Of a DNA stretch of 64,000 nt, positions 61,200-64,000 are shown in pieces. Source of the DNA: Chaunax sp. Z400 (Eukaryota > Chordata > Actinopteri > Lophiiformes > Chaunacidae); assembly GCA_037577475.1 (NCBI GenBank), contig CM075204.1:5098855-5162854 (forward strand), given 5' to 3'. Each line of letters opens with the position of its first letter. Within the stretch, counting starts at the first letter, position 1. The notes below the pieces were generated by a model. That model saw nothing but the letters and a program-made list of their open reading frames with translations. It searched no databases and was not told where the DNA came from. The position numbers and the translations under genes were made by a program.

Positions 61200-61985
61200 C
61201 TACTACTACTACTACTACTACACTCCAGTAACTAGTCTTTAAGTTACAGTCTCAACAATCGGCAACCCTTCATTTTACCATGTGCCAAATAAACATTTTA
61301 AAGTTGAAATTTAACATTGTGTAACTTTCATTATTCATCTGTTAAATGTATAGTTTACCCATTTAACAGCCTCTATTTTCTGTTCACATTAGATCATTAT
61401 TAGATGATGAATTCCTGTCATTTTAATAAAGGTCTCATTTATCCCAATAATGTAAAGTTTCAGGTTTCATTGGACACCAAATGACTTCACCTCAGGACTA
61501 TTAAATACTGAATACCTTAAGGTTCACTGAAAGACACTCCTTCATTTGTCATTTTCCATACTGACTCTGACCAACAAGCTTTTTATCATTCTGGGCTGTT
61601 TCTGAGGGCTTTGTCATAGTTTTCCAGTATTTACTCCAGAAAGACATGTGATTTGATAATAGTCCTTGTGGGTCCATGTATCACATGACCTGTAGTTACA
61701 GATGTGGTCAGTTCATCAGTGCACAGCCCAGGACTGAATGATCAGAGCCAGGGAGCTCCTGCTGAGGTGAACTAATGTTTACAGATACAATATTATTAAC
61801 ACCTGTGCAATCACATTTAAAATAGTACAAATAAATGATCATTGTGTTCAATTATTATGAGGCAGGAGGAAGATTATAATAAATTTATATTTATTTACTA
61901 TTCTAATGTAGGTATATAAACATAAGAACTACAGTAATGTAACACAACAAACTGTAAACAGAACAACAGGACATAGGAAATTACA
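61200..61985 (-). repeat. right arm of the long inverted duplication
   Basis: In reverse complement this matches 15,690-16,430 closely: GTAACTTTCATTATTCATCT, GTTAAATGTATAGTTTACCC, TAGATGATGAATTCCTGTCA and GGTTTCATTGGACACCAAAT are shared with few changes. Small indels are present (for example an extra 30-40 bases near 61,600). Confidence 0.88.
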
Positions 61986-61989
61986 ATAG

Positions 61990-61990
61990 C

Positions 61991-62032
<42 letters not shown>

Positions 62033-62212
62033 ACTATAATAATAATATAATAATAATACTAATAAAAATAAAATAATTATAATGATAATATAATAATGTA
62101 ATGTAATAATAATAATAATAATAATATAATAATAATTATAATTATAATAATAATAGTAATATAATAATAATATGATAATAATATGATAATAATTATAATA
62201 ATAATAATAAAC
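61990..62212. repeat. AAT microsatellite, about 220 bp
   Basis: (AAT)n with interruptions of the kind AATATAATAAT. It sits between the right arm and an inverted SINE. Confidence 0.95.
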
Positions 62213-62214
62213 TA

Positions 62215-62365
62215 GATCATACTCTACATTTTAAAGATACCCAACAATCCACCAAGAGCAAGCACTTTGGCGACAGTGGCGACGAAAAACTGCCTTTTTT
62301 AAAAAGGCAGAAACGTCGAGCAGATCCAAGACTCAAGGTGGGCGGACCTCTGCTTTGACCGGTTG
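62215..62365 (-). mobile_element. SINE/LINE-tail repeat, inverted relative of 15,440-15,680
   Basis: AGATCATACTCTACATTTTA, GCAAGCACTTTGGCGACAGT, GGCGACGAAAAACTGCC and GGTGGGCGGACCTCTGCTTT match the complement of the copy at 15.4 kb. The GAATT tail is replaced by AAT repeats. Confidence 0.75.
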
Positions 62366-62369
62366 GGGT

Positions 62370-62404
<35 letters not shown>

Positions 62405-63472
62405 GCAGAGGGAGGGGGAAGATCTATCTATCTTATCTATCTTGTCTTGTCTATCTTATCTTATCTATCTATCTTGTCTTATCTTATCTTATCTTTCTTG
62501 TCTTATCTTATTTTATCTTATCTATCTATCTATCATATCTATCTATCGATCTATCTTATCTATCTATCTTATCTTATCTATCTATCTTATCTATCTATCT
62601 ATCTTATCTGTCTATCTATCTTATCAATCTATCTTATCTTATCTATCTATCTTATCTATCTATCTATCTTATCTATCTATCTTATCTTATCTATCTATCT
62701 ATCTTATCAATCAATCTTATCTTATCTATCTATCTTATCAATCAATCTTATCAATCTATCTTATCTATCTTATCTTTTCTATCTATCAATCTTATCTATC
62801 TATCTTATCTTATCTATCTTATCAATCTATCTTATCTTGTCTTATCTTATCGATCTTATCTTGTTTTTTCTTTTCTTATCTTATCTATCTTGTCTTATCT
62901 ATCTATCTATCTATCTTATCAATCTATCTTATCAATCTATCTTATTTATCTTATCTTATCTATCTATCTATCAATCTTATCTTTCTATCTTATCTTATCT
63001 ATCTTATCAATCTATCTTATCTATCTTGTCTTATCTTATCGATCTTATCTATCTATCTTATCAATCTATCTTATCAATCTATCTTATCTATCTATCAATC
63101 TTATCTATCAATCTTATCTTGTCTTATCTTATCTATCTTATCAATCTATCTTATCAATCTATCTTATCTATCTATCAATCTATCTTATCTATCTCTCTTA
63201 TCTATCTTATCAATCTATCTTATCTATCTATCTTATCTATCTTATCTATCTTATCAATCTATCTTATCAATCTATCTTATCTATCTATCAATCTTATCTA
63301 TCAATCTTATCTTGTCTTATCTTATCTATCTTATCTTATGTTTTTTCTTTTCTTTTCTTTTCTTATCTTTTTTCTTTTCTTATCTTATCCATCTTATCTT
63401 TCTTATCTTATCTATCTTGTCTATGTTATCTATCTCATCCATCTCGTCTTATCTTATCTGACCGGTTGGGGT

Positions 63473-63503
<31 letters not shown>

Positions 63504-64000
63504 GCAGAGGGAGGGGGAAGATCTATCTATCTTATCTATCTTGTCTTGTCTATCTTATCTTATCTATCTATCTTGTCTTATCTTATCTTATCTATCTTGT
63601 CTTATCTTATTTTATCTTATCTATCTATCTATCATATCTATCTATCGATCTATCTTATCTATCTATCTTATCTTATCTATCTATCTTATCTATCTATCTA
63701 TCTTATCTGTCTATCTATCTTATCAATCTATCTTATCTTATCTATCTATCTTATCTATCTATCTATCTTATCTATCTATCTTATCTTATCTATCTATCTA
63801 TCTTATCAATCAATCTTATCTTATCTATCTATCTTATCAATCAATCTTATCAATCTATCTTATCTATCTTATCTTTTCTATCTATCAATCTTATCTATCT
63901 ATCTTATCTTATCTATCTTATCAATCTATCTTATCTTGTCTTATCTTATCGATCTTATCTTGTTTTTTCTTTTCTTATCTTATCTATCTTGTCTTATCTA
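62357..64000. repeat. GATA-type (TATC/TTATC) array in a ~1.1-kb higher-order repeat
   Basis: The unit starts GACCGGTTGGGGTGAGAGAG, followed by a GA run, GGCAGAGGGAGGGGGAAG and then about 1 kb of TATC and TTATC/TTGTC/TATCAATC motifs. It starts at 62,357 and again at 63,460, a period of 1,103 bp. The second copy is cut by the window end at 540 bp and is almost identical to the first. Long frames over it are repeat products. Confidence 0.95.

Noticed and set aside
62355..63474. Two overlapping 368-codon frames (Ser/Tyr/Leu/Ile-rich)
   Set aside because: Products of the TATC/TTATC repeat; both frames stay open because the repeat lacks stops in them.
1..64000. tRNA or rRNA genes, bacterial operons, prophage
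   Set aside because: No cloverleaf with A/B boxes or rRNA blocks noticed; intron structure and repeats show a vertebrate genome.

Overview
The window is teleost fish nuclear DNA. It holds intron-bearing genes with GT-AG junctions, AATAAA signals, dense fish-type repeats (LINE, SINE, Tc1/mariner, gypsy, zinc-finger DNA transposons) and long microsatellites. Immunoproteasome remnants together with an MHC class I gene point to an MHC class I region, rearranged and invaded by mobile DNA.

Layout. 1-11.9 kb: no gene I can name; LINE and Tc1 relics, an in-frame 90-bp coding repeat with a GDSN motif, two tandem arrays, and a CR1/L2-type LINE on the minus strand. 11.9-14.9 kb: a complete eight-exon PIM-family Ser/Thr kinase (337 aa). 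15-20 kb: ATT microsatellite, SINE, one arm of a long inverted duplication, Rex3-like pieces, an LTR-like block. 20.2-28.4 kb: five exons of a SAMM50-like outer-membrane biogenesis gene, with a ~5.96-kb DNA transposon in one intron. 28.5-40.3 kb: two more relatives of that transposon, a broken gypsy element and a Tc1 relic. 40.7-46.4 kb: repeat debris and a psmb9-like pseudogene cut off by a LINE. 47.8-56.3 kb: a complete MHC class I heavy chain gene with an ISRE/X/Y-type promoter. 57.6 kb: an isolated last exon resembling psmb8. 57.7-64 kb: gene-poor DNA, the second arm of the inverted duplication, an AAT microsatellite, and a GATA-type array repeated with a ~1.1-kb period up to the window edge.

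How the parts relate. The class I gene presents peptides made by the immunoproteasome (psmb8, psmb9), but here the proteasome genes survive only as fragments, so this looks like a secondary or decayed class I block. The most interesting non-standard element is the transposon at 21,764-27,719. It has inverted ends (CACAGC...GCTGTG), clusters of a short subterminal motif, a broken C2H2 transposase-like gene, and a second spliced gene whose frame I could follow through seven exons without a stop. A more diverged relative at 35.4-40.3 kb carries both genes in the opposite order.

All family names come from motif recognition by eye. No database or alignment was run.
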